DNA from: Streptomyces sp. LUP30 | Lineage (GTDB): Bacteria; Actinomycetota; Actinomycetes; Streptomycetales; Streptomycetaceae | Assembly: GCF_001746365.1 (NCBI RefSeq) | Contig: NZ_MJAJ01000017.1 | Span: 62,001-126,000, forward strand | Length of the DNA: 64,000 bases | Direction of reading: 5' to 3' | Shown: one piece after another, positions 39,765 through 49,391 of the stretch | Layout of the letters: the number at the start of each line of letters is the position of its first letter | Position numbering within the stretch: position 1 is the stretch's first letter | Notes under the pieces: model-generated | The model's input: only the letters and a program-made list of their open reading frames with translations | What the model was told of the DNA's origin: nothing | Databases searched by the model: none | Translations under genes and position numbers: made by a program

Positions 39765-42697
39765 GCGACCCGCTGCTGGCGCTGAGCCCCTGGAAGTCCC
39801 CCGAGGTGACCTCCTGGGGGCGGCTGCCCATGAACGCCGTCGACCGGCGCACCGGAGCACACTCCCTGGACGGCGACTGGCGTTTCCAGTTGCTGCCCGC
39901 TCCGGACGCGCCGGTCGGCGGTGCCTGGTCCTCGGCTGCGGTGCCCGGCGTCTGGACCATGCAGACCGTCCCGGGCGCCGTCGACCTGCCGCAGTACCTG
40001 AACATCCGCATGCCGTTCCCGGAGTTCCCGCCGCTGTCGCCGGACGCGAACCCCACGGGCGTGTACGAGCGGGAGATCGACGTCCCCGCCGACTGGGCCG
40101 GACGCCGGATCGTGCTCCAGGTCGGGGCCGCCGAGAGCGTGCTGCTGGTGCACGTCGACGGACGGCCCGTGGGCGTCTCCAAGGACTCCCATCTGGCGGC
40201 CGAGTTCGACCTGTCGGCCGTCGTGCGCCCCGGCAGGCGGTCCGTCCTGCGGCTGACGGTCGTCAAGTGGTCGGACGCCTCGCACATCGAGGACCAGGAC
40301 CACTGGTGGCACGGCGGGATCACCCGATCGGTGCTGCTGTACGCCACCGACCCGTTGCACCTGGCCGACGTGAGCGTGCGGGCGTCGGCGGAGGGCGAGC
40401 TGCGGGTCGACTGCCGGGTGCGGGACGCGGGCGGGGCGCTGCCCGAGGGGTGGTACGTCACCGGGGAGCTGGACGGACCGGACGCACCCGCGCTGGCGCA
40501 GGACGCCGCGTTCGACCTGGCCAACGCCGAGGAGGAACGCGTCTCCGCCTTCCTGGGCGAGGCGCGCCTGCACGCGCGGGTGCCCGACGTGCGCACCTGG
40601 ACGGCGGAGACGCCGGAGCTGTACGGGCTGACGGTGCGCCTGCACCGCGTCGACGGCTCCGTCGCCGACGCCTCCCGGCACCGGGTCGGCTTCCGCGACG
40701 TGACGATCGTCGGCCGGGACCTGCTGGTCAACGGCGAGCGGATCTTCATCCGGGGAGTGAACCGGCACGACTTCCACCCGCTCACCGGCCGGACCGTCAC
40801 CTACGAGGACATGCGGGCCGACCTGGTGCTGCTCAAGCGTTTCGGCTTCAACGCGATCCGCACCGCCCACTACCCCAACGACCCCGCTCTGTACGACCTC
40901 GCCGATGAGATCGGTTTCTACGTGGTGGACGAGGCGGACATCGAGTCCCACGACCACGCCCATGAGATCGCCGACGACCCGCGCTATCTGAACGCCTTCG
41001 TCGACCGCGTCTCGCGGATGGTGCTGCGGGACAAGAACCACCCGTCGGTCATCGTCTGGTCGCTGGGCAACGAGTCCGACTACGGCGCCAACCACGACGC
41101 GGCCGCGGGCTGGGTGCGCCGGCACGATCCGACCCGGCCGCTGCAGTACGAGGGCGCGGCCAAACGCGGCTGGGCCGATCCGGACGTCGCCTCCGACATC
41201 GCCTGTCCGATGTACGCGCCGCTGGAGGACTGCGTGGCGCACGCGGTGTCCGGGCGGCAGACCAAGCCGCTCATCCAGTGCGAGTACTCGCACGCGATGG
41301 GCAACAGCAACGGCACGCTGGCCGACCACTGGGCTGCCATCGAGGCCACCCCAGGTCTTCAGGGCGGGTTCATCTGGGAGTTCTGGGACCACGGAATCCT
41401 TCAGTCCGTGAACGACGGAAGACCGGTCGGGCGTGGGGGCGCCGGACTCTACGACAACGGTGTCGCCGCACCCGGCTACCGCTGGGCCTACGGCGGCGAC
41501 TTCGGCGAGAAGGACCACGACGGCGCGTTCATCGCGGACGGCGTGGTCCTGCCGGACCGCACCGTGAAGCCGGTGATGTACGAGCACCGCGAACTCGCCG
41601 CGCCGCTGCGCCTGCAGGGCTTCCGGCACGAGGGACTGGTCCTCTCCAACCACCAGCACTTCCGCGGCCTGGAGTGGCTCGCGGGCGAGTGGGAGCTGTC
41701 GCTCGCCCACGGCGGGACGCTCACCGCGGCGGCCGACCTGCCCGACCTGCGGCCGGGCGAGTCGGCCGTGGTGCCGCCGCCGTTCGAACTGCCGGCGGAC
41801 GGCGGCGAGGCATGGCTGACGCTGCGGGTGACGACGGCGGAGGATCTGCCGTGGGCGCCGCGTGGAACCGAGGTGTGCGCGCCGCAGGTGCGTCTGCGGG
41901 CGGCCGAGCCGGCGGAGGCCCCGGCGGTCTCCGGCCGCGTCGAGATCGACGCCGAGGGACTCCTCGTCCATCCGCTGCTGACCGTCTCGCCCACGCTGTC
42001 GCTGTGGCGGGCGCCCACCGACAACGACGAGCTCGGCGGCATGGCACTGCGCTGGCGGACGTGGGGCCTGGACGCCCTCGTGCGCAAGCTGCTCTCGGTC
42101 CGCCAGGAGGGCGACGGGGTGACCGTGCTCTCCGAGTACGCCGGCACGACGGGCGTGGTCCGGCACCGGCAGGTGTTCACCCCGGTCGAGGGCGGGGTGC
42201 GCGTCGACGAGCAGGCCGAGCTGCCCGAGGAGTTCGACGACGTCGCACGCGTCGGCACGGCCTTCGAGACGGTCGCGGGACTGGATCTGCTGGAGTGGTT
42301 CGGACAGGGCCCCTGGGAGTCCTATCCGGACCGCAGCGGCGGTGCGCCGGTGGGTCACCACCGCGTCCCCGTCGACGAGTTGTTCACCCCTTACCTGCGT
42401 CCGCAGGAGAGCGGCGGCCGGCACGGCGTGCGGCGCTTCACGCTCTCGGCGCCGGACGCCACGGGCCTGGCCGTCACACTGGACGAGCCACGCCAGGTCT
42501 CCGTCACACGGTTCCGCGCCGAGGATCTGACCGCCGCCGCCCATCATGACGAGCTGGTCCCGCGCGCCGGCTGCGTGGTGCACCTGGACGCGGCGCACCG
42601 CGGCCTCGGCACGGCGTCGTGCGGCCCCGACACCTTCCCCTCCTATCTCGTCGCACCGGGCGTCCACCGCTGGAGCTGGACCCTGCGCGTTCTCTGA
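39761..42697 (+). CDS. beta-galactosidase-type GH2 enzyme
   Basis: The protein has 978 residues with a GTG start overlapping the permease stop. It has a sugar-binding jelly-roll front (VYEREIDVPADWAGRRIVL), an Ig-like domain, the TIM barrel with the acid/base Glu in IVWSLGNESDYG (about 438) and the nucleophile Glu in LIQCEYSHAMGNS (about 509), and the C-terminal LacZ-type domains (WRAPTDNDELG). It lacks a signal peptide, so it would act on imported sugars. Substrate may not be lactose. Confidence 0.92.
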   Translation: MSDPLLALSPWKSPEVTSWGRLPMNAVDRRTGAHSLDGDWRFQLLPAPDAPVGGAWSSAAVPGVWTMQTVPGAVDLPQYLNIRMPFPEFPPLSPDANPTGVYEREIDVPADWAGRRIVLQVGAAESVLLVHVDGRPVGVSKDSHLAAEFDLSAVVRPGRRSVLRLTVVKWSDASHIEDQDHWWHGGITRSVLLYATDPLHLADVSVRASAEGELRVDCRVRDAGGALPEGWYVTGELDGPDAPALAQDAAFDLANAEEERVSAFLGEARLHARVPDVRTWTAETPELYGLTVRLHRVDGSVADASRHRVGFRDVTIVGRDLLVNGERIFIRGVNRHDFHPLTGRTVTYEDMRADLVLLKRFGFNAIRTAHYPNDPALYDLADEIGFYVVDEADIESHDHAHEIADDPRYLNAFVDRVSRMVLRDKNHPSVIVWSLGNESDYGANHDAAAGWVRRHDPTRPLQYEGAAKRGWADPDVASDIACPMYAPLEDCVAHAVSGRQTKPLIQCEYSHAMGNSNGTLADHWAAIEATPGLQGGFIWEFWDHGILQSVNDGRPVGRGGAGLYDNGVAAPGYRWAYGGDFGEKDHDGAFIADGVVLPDRTVKPVMYEHRELAAPLRLQGFRHEGLVLSNHQHFRGLEWLAGEWELSLAHGGTLTAAADLPDLRPGESAVVPPPFELPADGGEAWLTLRVTTAEDLPWAPRGTEVCAPQVRLRAAEPAEAPAVSGRVEIDAEGLLVHPLLTVSPTLSLWRAPTDNDELGGMALRWRTWGLDALVRKLLSVRQEGDGVTVLSEYAGTTGVVRHRQVFTPVEGGVRVDEQAELPEEFDDVARVGTAFETVAGLDLLEWFGQGPWESYPDRSGGAPVGHHRVPVDELFTPYLRPQESGGRHGVRRFTLSAPDATGLAVTLDEPRQVSVTRFRAEDLTAAAHHDELVPRAGCVVHLDAAHRGLGTASCGPDTFPSYLVAPGVHRWSWTLRVL

Positions 42698-42737
42698 ACC
42701 TCCTCATCCGGCAACGGACTTCGCAACGGAGCAACAC

Positions 42738-44588
42738 GTGTGTACTTCGCATGCCCAGGATCAGGGCGAGGCCGCGCAGGCCGGCGCCGGAAGACGCGGC
42801 TTCCTGCGGGCCACGGCCCTGCTCGGAGCCGCCGCCTCGGCCGGCCTCGCGCTGCCGGCCGGCGCCGAGGCCGCCGTCGGGCCGGCCCACGCCCCCTGGC
42901 GTCCCGACCCCGAGAGCCGCCGCTTCACGCTCGCCGTCATGCCCGACACGCAGTACCTCTTCGACGGTCCGAGCATCGACAGGGCGCCCGTCGAGGCGTC
43001 CCTGCGCTACCTCCTGGCACACGGGAAGGACGAGAACATCGTCTTCCTGTCCCACCTGGGCGACCTGACGCAGAACGGGGCGAAGGACGAGGTCGACGCC
43101 GTCGGCGAGGCGTTCGGACTGCTCGACCGGCGCGGGGTCGGCTACAGCGTCCTCGCGGGCAACCACGACGTGAAGTCCTCGACGACCGACCAGCGGGGTG
43201 CGACCCCGTACCTGGGCGTCTTCGGCCCGCGGCGCTTCCGGGGGAAGCCCACGTTCGGCGGGGCCTCCCCCGACGGCTACAACACCTTCCACCTGTTCCG
43301 GGCGGCCGGGCGGGAGTGGATGGTGCTGGCGCTGGACTGGCGGCTGTCGGACCAGGGCTACGCCTGGGCAGCCGACGTCCTGGCCCGGCACCCCAGAACC
43401 CCCGTCGTCCTGACCACGCACGAACTCGTCGTCGAGGACGACGCCCTCTCCGCGTACGGACAGCAGCTCTGGGACCGGCTGATCGCCGGCCACGACCAGA
43501 TCTTCCTCACCCTCAACGGCCACTACTGGCCCGCGGGCCGGGCGACGCGCAAGAACGCGGCCGGCCATGAGGTCCATCTGCATCTGACGAACTACCAGAA
43601 CCGCTACTTCGGCGGCGCCGCGATGATCCGCCTCTACCGCTTCGACCTCGACCGCGACGTCATCGACGTGGAGACCGTCTCCCCGTGGATCCTCGGCCGG
43701 GCCGCGCACGGGCTCAACGAGCTGGAGCGGCAGGAGAGCGAACTGAGCGGCGAAGCCGACCGGTTCACGGTCGACGTCGACTTCGCCGCACGTTTCGCCG
43801 GCTTCGACCCGGTCCCCGCGCGTGCCCCGCGGCCCACCGCGAAGGTCCTGGTACGCGACACGGTCGCCTACTGGCGCTTCGACGGCCACGACGACGGAAC
43901 GGCGGTCGGCGGCACCGTACGGGACCTGTCCGGACACGGCAACGACCTCACGGTCGTCGCCGTGGGCGGCGGGGCGCTGAACTGGTCGTCCGACCACCAC
44001 CCCGACCAGCCCGGGCACGGCAGTCTGGAGTTCCAGGGCTACAAGTCCCCGCTGAAGGGCGCGTATCTGCGCACGGTCGACAAGGCCCCGCTCAACTCGA
44101 CCACGTTCAGGAACGGTTACACCATCGAGGCGTTCTACCGTCTCCCCGCCGACTGGGACCCCGCGCACCACGCCTGGTCGGGGCTGGTCGGCCGGACCGG
44201 CACGGGCGGCGCCGCGGGCAGGACCGGCGACGACCCGGACGAACCGCTCGCCACCCTCTCCCTGTCCGACGACCGCGAACCGCAGTGGGCGATGCGCCCG
44301 CTGAACCAGGAGGGCATCGCCACCAACTGGGGTCAGGAGACACCGCTGGAGACCTGGCGGCACGTCGCGGTCGTCAACGACGGCCGGCACACCACGCTGT
44401 ACGTCGAGGGCTGCCCGGTCGTGCGCAACCCGAAGGCGGCGGCCGTCGGCATCGCCTCCGTCGGACTGCCCTGGCTGCTCGGCGGCTACGAGTACGGCGG
44501 CCGGATCGACCAGATCCTGCACGGCCGCCTCGGCGACGTGCGCATCGTCGAACGGGCGCTGCCCGTGACGTCCTTCATGAACCACTGA
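42738..44588 (+). CDS. Tat-secreted metallophosphoesterase with LamG-like domain
   Basis: The protein has 616 residues from a GTG at 42738. Residues 20-50 are a Tat signal (AGRRGFLRATALLGAAAS). The calcineurin-like domain has MPDTQY, SHLGDLTQNG and VLAGNHDV, plus NGHYW, for the two-metal site. From about 375 (VAYWRFDGHDDG) a LamG/concanavalin-like domain follows, probably for carbohydrate binding. It may remove phosphate from a glycan outside the cell before uptake. It follows the GH2 gene by 40 bases. Confidence 0.9.
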   Translation: MCTSHAQDQGEAAQAGAGRRGFLRATALLGAAASAGLALPAGAEAAVGPAHAPWRPDPESRRFTLAVMPDTQYLFDGPSIDRAPVEASLRYLLAHGKDENIVFLSHLGDLTQNGAKDEVDAVGEAFGLLDRRGVGYSVLAGNHDVKSSTTDQRGATPYLGVFGPRRFRGKPTFGGASPDGYNTFHLFRAAGREWMVLALDWRLSDQGYAWAADVLARHPRTPVVLTTHELVVEDDALSAYGQQLWDRLIAGHDQIFLTLNGHYWPAGRATRKNAAGHEVHLHLTNYQNRYFGGAAMIRLYRFDLDRDVIDVETVSPWILGRAAHGLNELERQESELSGEADRFTVDVDFAARFAGFDPVPARAPRPTAKVLVRDTVAYWRFDGHDDGTAVGGTVRDLSGHGNDLTVVAVGGGALNWSSDHHPDQPGHGSLEFQGYKSPLKGAYLRTVDKAPLNSTTFRNGYTIEAFYRLPADWDPAHHAWSGLVGRTGTGGAAGRTGDDPDEPLATLSLSDDREPQWAMRPLNQEGIATNWGQETPLETWRHVAVVNDGRHTTLYVEGCPVVRNPKAAAVGIASVGLPWLLGGYEYGGRIDQILHGRLGDVRIVERALPVTSFMNH

Positions 44589-44608
44589 ACCGCGGCACGA
44601 GGAACATC

Positions 44609-46276
44609 ATGACCGAGCAGCAGCTGCCCGACTGGGCCGATCCGGCGGTCTCCCCCGCCGACCTCGACCCGCAGGGCGTGTCGAGACGTCAACTCATGCG
44701 CCGAGCAGGCCTGTTCGGCGCGGCCTTCGCGCTGGGCGGCGCGGCCGCCCCGGCCGTCGCCGCCACCGGCCGGGGCCACGGCGGCGAGGACCCGCGTCTC
44801 GCCTATCTCGTCGGCGACCACCATGTGCACTCCGTGTACAGCCACGACGCGAAGTACACGTTCTCCCAGCAGGCCCGGGCCGCCGCCCGGTACGGACTGG
44901 ACTGGATGGTGTTCAACGAACACTCCAACTTCGGGCACGCCTCGTTCGGCGCCGCGCTGGAGCACAAGGAGATCCTCGAGGCCCGGGCCGAGAACCCGCG
45001 TCAGCTGATCTTCCAGGGCCTGGAGTGGTACATCCCGGCCGCCGAGCACTGCACGGTGTTCGCGGCACCCGGTCCGCACGAGGCCGACCTGCTCACGAAG
45101 TTCGAGCTCGCCTACGACGGCAAACTGCTCGGATACACCGAGGGGTCCGCGGGCGCGGCCGACACCGCCCGCAACGAGGCCCATGCCGTCAAGGCGATCA
45201 AGTGGCTGGCCGAGCAGCGCCGCACCGGCTACGTCGACGACGTCCTCGTCCTGGCCAACCACCCCCTCCGCCTGGGCATCGACTCGCCGCACGAGATGCG
45301 CGCCTGGCGCGACGCGGCCCCCGAGATCATGATCGGCATGGAGGGCGCGCCGGGCGCCCAGGGGGCGGCGCTCCCCGGCTGGCGCGGCGCCACGTCCATC
45401 CGCGGCGAGTACGAGAACAAGCCGTCGGCCCAGTCCTGGGCGGGCTACCCGGCGGACGCCTATCTCACGTACGGCGGCTTCGACTGGGCGACCGCGACCG
45501 TGGGCGGCCTGTGGGACTCGATGCTGGCCGAGGGCCGGCTGTTCTCGATCACGACCAATTCCGACAACCACCGGACGGTCTTCGACACCTGGAAGAACGG
45601 CGACTGGCCGGCCGGGCAGAACTTCGACACCACCGGCAAGCTGCCGGACCCGGTGAACACCGGCACACCGCAGCCGGGCAGCGACTTCTGGCCGGGTCAG
45701 TTCAGCCGCACCCATGTGGGCGTGACCCGGTACGGCTACCGCGCGGTGATGACGGGTCTGCGCGAGGGGCGGGTCTGGCTGGACCACGGGCATCTGCTGG
45801 ACGGCCTGGAGGTCCGGCTGCGGCGCGAGCACAGCGGCGGGCGCGGGGTCACCCTCGGCGGCCGGCTGCGGGTGCGCAGGGGCGAGAGGCTCACCCTCGA
45901 CATCATCGTGACCAGTGCCTCGCGCCCCAACCCCCAGGGAATCCTTCCGGAGTTGGCCCATGTGGACGTGATCCGGGGCGCGGTGCGCGGCCCGGTGTCC
46001 GACCGGGACGCCTGGCGGGCCCCTGACACGCGGGTGGTGCGCACGTCCGACGTGAGCGGCCGCAAGGGGACCTACACCCTGCGCGTCCCGCTCACCGTGG
46101 GCCACGAGTCCTTCTACGTCCGGCTGCGCGGCAGCGACGGCAACCGCAACGGAACCGGTTACCTGGGCGCGTCCGTCGACCCGCACGGCCCCGTTCCGCA
46201 CGAGCCGGGCAACGGCGACCCGTGGGCCGACACCTGGTTCTACTCCAACCCGGTCTTCGTGGACGTCGTCGACTGA
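44609..46276 (+). CDS. Tat-secreted PHP-domain metallohydrolase
   Basis: The protein has 555 residues. The N-terminus has a Tat motif (VSRRQLMRRAGLFGAAFA). The PHP domain begins GDHHVHSVYSHDAKYT with the metal His72 and His74, then VFNEHSNFG, FQGLEWYIPA and VLANHPLRLG for further ligands. The C-terminal part is beta-rich. PHP enzymes hydrolyse phosphoesters. Together with the preceding phosphoesterase it suggests extracellular handling of a phosphorylated substrate. It ends the run. Confidence 0.88.
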   Translation: MTEQQLPDWADPAVSPADLDPQGVSRRQLMRRAGLFGAAFALGGAAAPAVAATGRGHGGEDPRLAYLVGDHHVHSVYSHDAKYTFSQQARAAARYGLDWMVFNEHSNFGHASFGAALEHKEILEARAENPRQLIFQGLEWYIPAAEHCTVFAAPGPHEADLLTKFELAYDGKLLGYTEGSAGAADTARNEAHAVKAIKWLAEQRRTGYVDDVLVLANHPLRLGIDSPHEMRAWRDAAPEIMIGMEGAPGAQGAALPGWRGATSIRGEYENKPSAQSWAGYPADAYLTYGGFDWATATVGGLWDSMLAEGRLFSITTNSDNHRTVFDTWKNGDWPAGQNFDTTGKLPDPVNTGTPQPGSDFWPGQFSRTHVGVTRYGYRAVMTGLREGRVWLDHGHLLDGLEVRLRREHSGGRGVTLGGRLRVRRGERLTLDIIVTSASRPNPQGILPELAHVDVIRGAVRGPVSDRDAWRAPDTRVVRTSDVSGRKGTYTLRVPLTVGHESFYVRLRGSDGNRNGTGYLGASVDPHGPVPHEPGNGDPWADTWFYSNPVFVDVVD

Positions 46277-46299
46277 GGCACCCCGAGAGGAACCGTGAG

Positions 46300-46336
46300 G
46301 GAGCCGTGCGACCGGCCACGACGGTCGCACGGCTCC
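46300..46336 (+). terminator. strong hairpin terminator after the glycan locus
   Basis: A 15-bp perfect stem (46300-46314 with 46322-46336, core GTGCGACCG) and a 7-base loop lie 24 bases past the stop. There is no T run. Confidence 0.8.
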
Positions 46337-46395
46337 CCCGACGACGTCGGCTGGTCCGAACCGCCAGGGCGTCGCGGCACCACGGAGCCACTGCA

Positions 46396-46430
46396 CTACG
46401 GAGCTACGGAGCTACGGAGCTACGGAGCTA
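46396..46430. repeat. 8-bp tandem repeat, 4.4 copies
   Basis: CTACGGAG is repeated head to tail at 46396, 46404, 46412 and 46420 with a final CTA. It is non-coding, between the terminator and the end of the MaoC gene. Confidence 0.9.
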
Positions 46431-46456
46431 GTGCGCGTCGGCGGTCGGCGGTCGGC

Positions 46457-46912
46457 TCACGCGTAGAAGCGCGACAGGCTCTGCAGCACCGCCGCGGGCT
46501 TCGCGCCGCCCTCGATCTCGATTCGTCCGTCGACGGTGATCTGCACCCCGCCCGGCACGTCCTCGACCTCGGCCAGCCGGGCGACCAGGCGGATCCGTGA
46601 GCCGACCTTGACCGGCGAGGGGAAACGGACCTTGTTCAGGCCGTAGTTGACCTTCGTGGTGACGCCCTGCACATCCAGCAGTTCGGTGAACAGCGGGATG
46701 AACAGGGACAGCGTGAGGTAGCCGTGGGCGATGGGGGCGCCGAAGGGGCCCTCCGCGGCCTTCTGCGGGTCCACGTGGATCCACTGGTGGTCGCCGGTCG
46801 CGTCGGCGAACGTGTCGATGCGCTCCTGCGTGACCTCGATCCACTCGCTGGCGCCCAGGTCGCCGCCGGCGAGCTTCTTCAGCTCGTCCAGTCCGTTGAC
46901 GGTGATGCTCAT
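46457..46912 (-). CDS. MaoC-like enoyl-CoA hydratase
   Basis: The protein has 151 residues, the usual length of a single hot-dog MaoC unit. The R-hydratase motif is complete: ATGDHQWIHVDPQKA with Asp41 and His46, then GPFGAPIAHGYLTLSL. It hydrates trans-2-enoyl-CoA. It is the last gene of a leftward acyl-CoA degradation run. Confidence 0.92.
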   Translation of the reverse strand: MSITVNGLDELKKLAGGDLGASEWIEVTQERIDTFADATGDHQWIHVDPQKAAEGPFGAPIAHGYLTLSLFIPLFTELLDVQGVTTKVNYGLNKVRFPSPVKVGSRIRLVARLAEVEDVPGGVQITVDGRIEIEGGAKPAAVLQSLSRFYA

Positions 46913-46949
46913 ATGCCGTTCCTCACAGAAGAGTTCACAGAAGAGTTGG

Positions 46950-48455
46950 TCAGGAGTCGGTGCCGAACCGGGAGCGCACCCGGGACTTCAGCAGCTTTCC
47001 GGAGGCGGTGCGCGGAAGTTCGTCCGCCACCACCACCGACTTGGGGATCTTGTACTTGGCGAGCCGTCCGGCCAGCGAGGCCAGCACGTCGTCGGGGTCG
47101 AGCGAGGCGCCCTCGCGGGGCACGATCACGGCGCGCGGCACCTCGCCCCACTTGTCGTCGGACACGCCGATGACCGCGCACTCCACGACGTCGGGGTGGG
47201 TGAGGAGCAGGTCCTCGATCTCGGCGGGGTAGATGTTCTCCCCGCCGGAGATGATCATGTCTTTGATGCGGTCGACGATGTGCACGTAGCCGTCCTCGTC
47301 GACCCGGGCCGCGTCGCCGCTGCGGAACCAGCCGTCGACGAACGAGGCGGCCGTCTCCTCGGGCAGCCCCCAGTAGCCGGGCATGACGTGCGGTCCGCGG
47401 ACGACGACCTCGCCGGTCTCGCCCACGTCGGCCGGGGTGAGATCGGGGAGCAGGACGCGCACGTCGCTGAAGAAGTGCGGGACGCCGGCCGAGCCCGCCT
47501 TGCTGATCGCGTGCTCGGCGTCCAGGAACAGCGTGCCGGGCGACGCCTCGGTCATGCCGTAGCCCTGCAGGAAGGTGAGTCCGCGTTCCTGGTAGGCGGC
47601 GATCAGCGGCGTCGACACCGGGGAGCCGCCGCAGGTCAGGATCCGCAGCGACGACAGGTCCGCGTCCGGCCAGCGCGGATGGCGGGCCACCTGCTCGAAC
47701 ATCGTCGGCACCCCGAACATGAAGGTGATCCGGTGCCGCTCGATCAGGTCGAAGGTGGCCGCCGGGTCGAAGGCCTCGACCAGGACGCAGCGGCCGCCCT
47801 TGAGGAGCACCGGCAGCGTCAGCATGTTCAGGCCGGCCGTGTGGAACAACGGCGCGGAGACCAGTGCGCGTTCGTCGGCGATCAGATCGGTGTCGACGAG
47901 GACGTTGACCGCGTTCCAGGTGAGGTTGCCGTGCGTGAGCATGGCCCCTTTGGGGCGGCCGGTCGTCCCCGACGTGTACATGATGATGCAGGTGTCGTCG
48001 GGGGTGACCGGGGTGTCGATCGGCTCGTCGGAGGCCTCGCCGAGCGCCTCCTCGTACTCGGCGCCGACCTCGACGTACGTCCGGACGTCCGTGTTCCCGG
48101 GGAGTCCGGCGACCAGTCCCGCGTGGGAGGGGCCGTAGACGAGCGCCTTGGCCCCGGAGTCGGCCAGCTGGTAGGCGATCTCGGGGCCGGCGAGGCGGGT
48201 GTTGAGGGGGACGAACACCGCGCCGAGCGTGCCGGCGGCGAACAGGGTCTCCAGGTAGGCGGGGTGGTTGGGGCCGAGATAGGCGATGCGGTCGCCGCGC
48301 CGCACGCCCCGGTCGCGCAGCGCGTGCGCCAGGCGCGTGGTGCGGGTGTGCAGCGTGCGGTAGTCCGTCGACTGCTCACCGTGGACCAGGGCCGTGCGGT
48401 GCGGGGTCTTGCGGGCCCGGCGTGCGGGCCAGGACCCCAGTCCCTCGTTGCGCAT
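46950..48455 (-). CDS. acyl-CoA synthetase (AMP-binding)
   Basis: The protein has 501 residues. It has the ATP/AMP signature YTSGTTGRPKG (160-170), GYGMTEA, WFRSGDAARVDEDGYVHIVDR, DMIISGGENIYPAE and the C-terminal catalytic Lys in RTASGKLLK. It activates a fatty or aromatic acid to the CoA thioester through an acyl-adenylate. It lies between the hydratase and amidohydrolase genes. Confidence 0.93.
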   Translation of the reverse strand: MRNEGLGSWPARRARKTPHRTALVHGEQSTDYRTLHTRTTRLAHALRDRGVRRGDRIAYLGPNHPAYLETLFAAGTLGAVFVPLNTRLAGPEIAYQLADSGAKALVYGPSHAGLVAGLPGNTDVRTYVEVGAEYEEALGEASDEPIDTPVTPDDTCIIMYTSGTTGRPKGAMLTHGNLTWNAVNVLVDTDLIADERALVSAPLFHTAGLNMLTLPVLLKGGRCVLVEAFDPAATFDLIERHRITFMFGVPTMFEQVARHPRWPDADLSSLRILTCGGSPVSTPLIAAYQERGLTFLQGYGMTEASPGTLFLDAEHAISKAGSAGVPHFFSDVRVLLPDLTPADVGETGEVVVRGPHVMPGYWGLPEETAASFVDGWFRSGDAARVDEDGYVHIVDRIKDMIISGGENIYPAEIEDLLLTHPDVVECAVIGVSDDKWGEVPRAVIVPREGASLDPDDVLASLAGRLAKYKIPKSVVVADELPRTASGKLLKSRVRSRFGTDS

Positions 48456-48467
48456 CTTCCACGCCCC

Positions 48468-49391
48468 TTACGGTGTGGTCAGCCCGAGCAGCCGGGCGGC
48501 GTTCTCCTTGAGGATCTTCGGCTTCACCTCGTCCTTGATCGTCAGCTTGTCGAAGTCGGCGAGCCAGCGGTCGGGGGTGAGGACGGGGAAGTCGGAGCCG
48601 AAGAGCACCTTGTCCTTGAGCAGCGTGTTCGCGTACTGCACGAGCTGCGGCGGGAAGTACTTCGGCGACCAGCCGGACAGGTCGATGTGCACGCCCGGCT
48701 TGTGCGTGGCGACGGCGAGGGCCTCGTCCTGCCAGGGGAAGGACGGATGCGCCAGGATGATCTTGAGGTGCGGGAAGTCGGCCGCCACGTCGTCCACGTG
48801 CAGCGGGTTGGAGTACTTGAGCCTGATCCCGCCGCCGCCCGGTACGCCCGCGCCGATGCCGGTCTGGCCGGTGTGGAACAGGGCGATGGTGCCCGTCTCC
48901 TCGATCACCTCGTACAGGTCGTACGCGACCGAGCGGTCGTTGGGGAAGAAGCCCTGGATGCTGGGGTGGAACTTGAAGCCCTTCACCCCGTACTCCTCGA
49001 CCAGGCGGCGGGCCTGCTTCACGCCCGCCTTCCCCCGGAAGGGGTCGATGGAGGCGAAGGGGATGAGGACGTCGGCGTTGGCGGCGGCCGCCTCGGCGAC
49101 CTCCTCGTTGGGGACCGGCGCGGTGCCGGTCGCGGACTCGGCGTCCACCGTGAAGATCACGGCGGCCATCCTCCGCTCCCGGTAGTACCGGGCCGTCTCC
49201 TCCAGGGTCGGCTTCCTCTTCCCCTCGACCTTGAAGTAGGCGGAGGAGGCGTCGTGCAGGTCGTCGTCCAGCGAGGAGTGGCCCTTGGAGGACACCTCCG
49301 CGTGGGTGTGCACGTCGATCGCGACCAGTTCGGCGACGTCCATCGGGGAACTCCCGGAAGGGGTGCCGGTGGGGGTCGTGGCGGGGTCCAT
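48468..49391 (-). CDS. amidohydrolase-2 family protein
   Basis: The protein has 307 residues. The ATG at 49391 overlaps the SDR stop (TGATG); a GTG at 49394 is possible. The metal motif is DVHTHAE (His28, His30), followed by GVKGFKFHPS, IILAHPSFPW and the closing Asp in LFGSDFPVLTPDRW. Members hydrolyse or decarboxylate aromatic or lactone compounds. With the ligase and SDR it suggests breakdown of a cyclic or aromatic acid. Confidence 0.88.
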   Translation of the reverse strand: MDPATTPTGTPSGSSPMDVAELVAIDVHTHAEVSSKGHSSLDDDLHDASSAYFKVEGKRKPTLEETARYYRERRMAAVIFTVDAESATGTAPVPNEEVAEAAAANADVLIPFASIDPFRGKAGVKQARRLVEEYGVKGFKFHPSIQGFFPNDRSVAYDLYEVIEETGTIALFHTGQTGIGAGVPGGGGIRLKYSNPLHVDDVAADFPHLKIILAHPSFPWQDEALAVATHKPGVHIDLSGWSPKYFPPQLVQYANTLLKDKVLFGSDFPVLTPDRWLADFDKLTIKDEVKPKILKENAARLLGLTTP

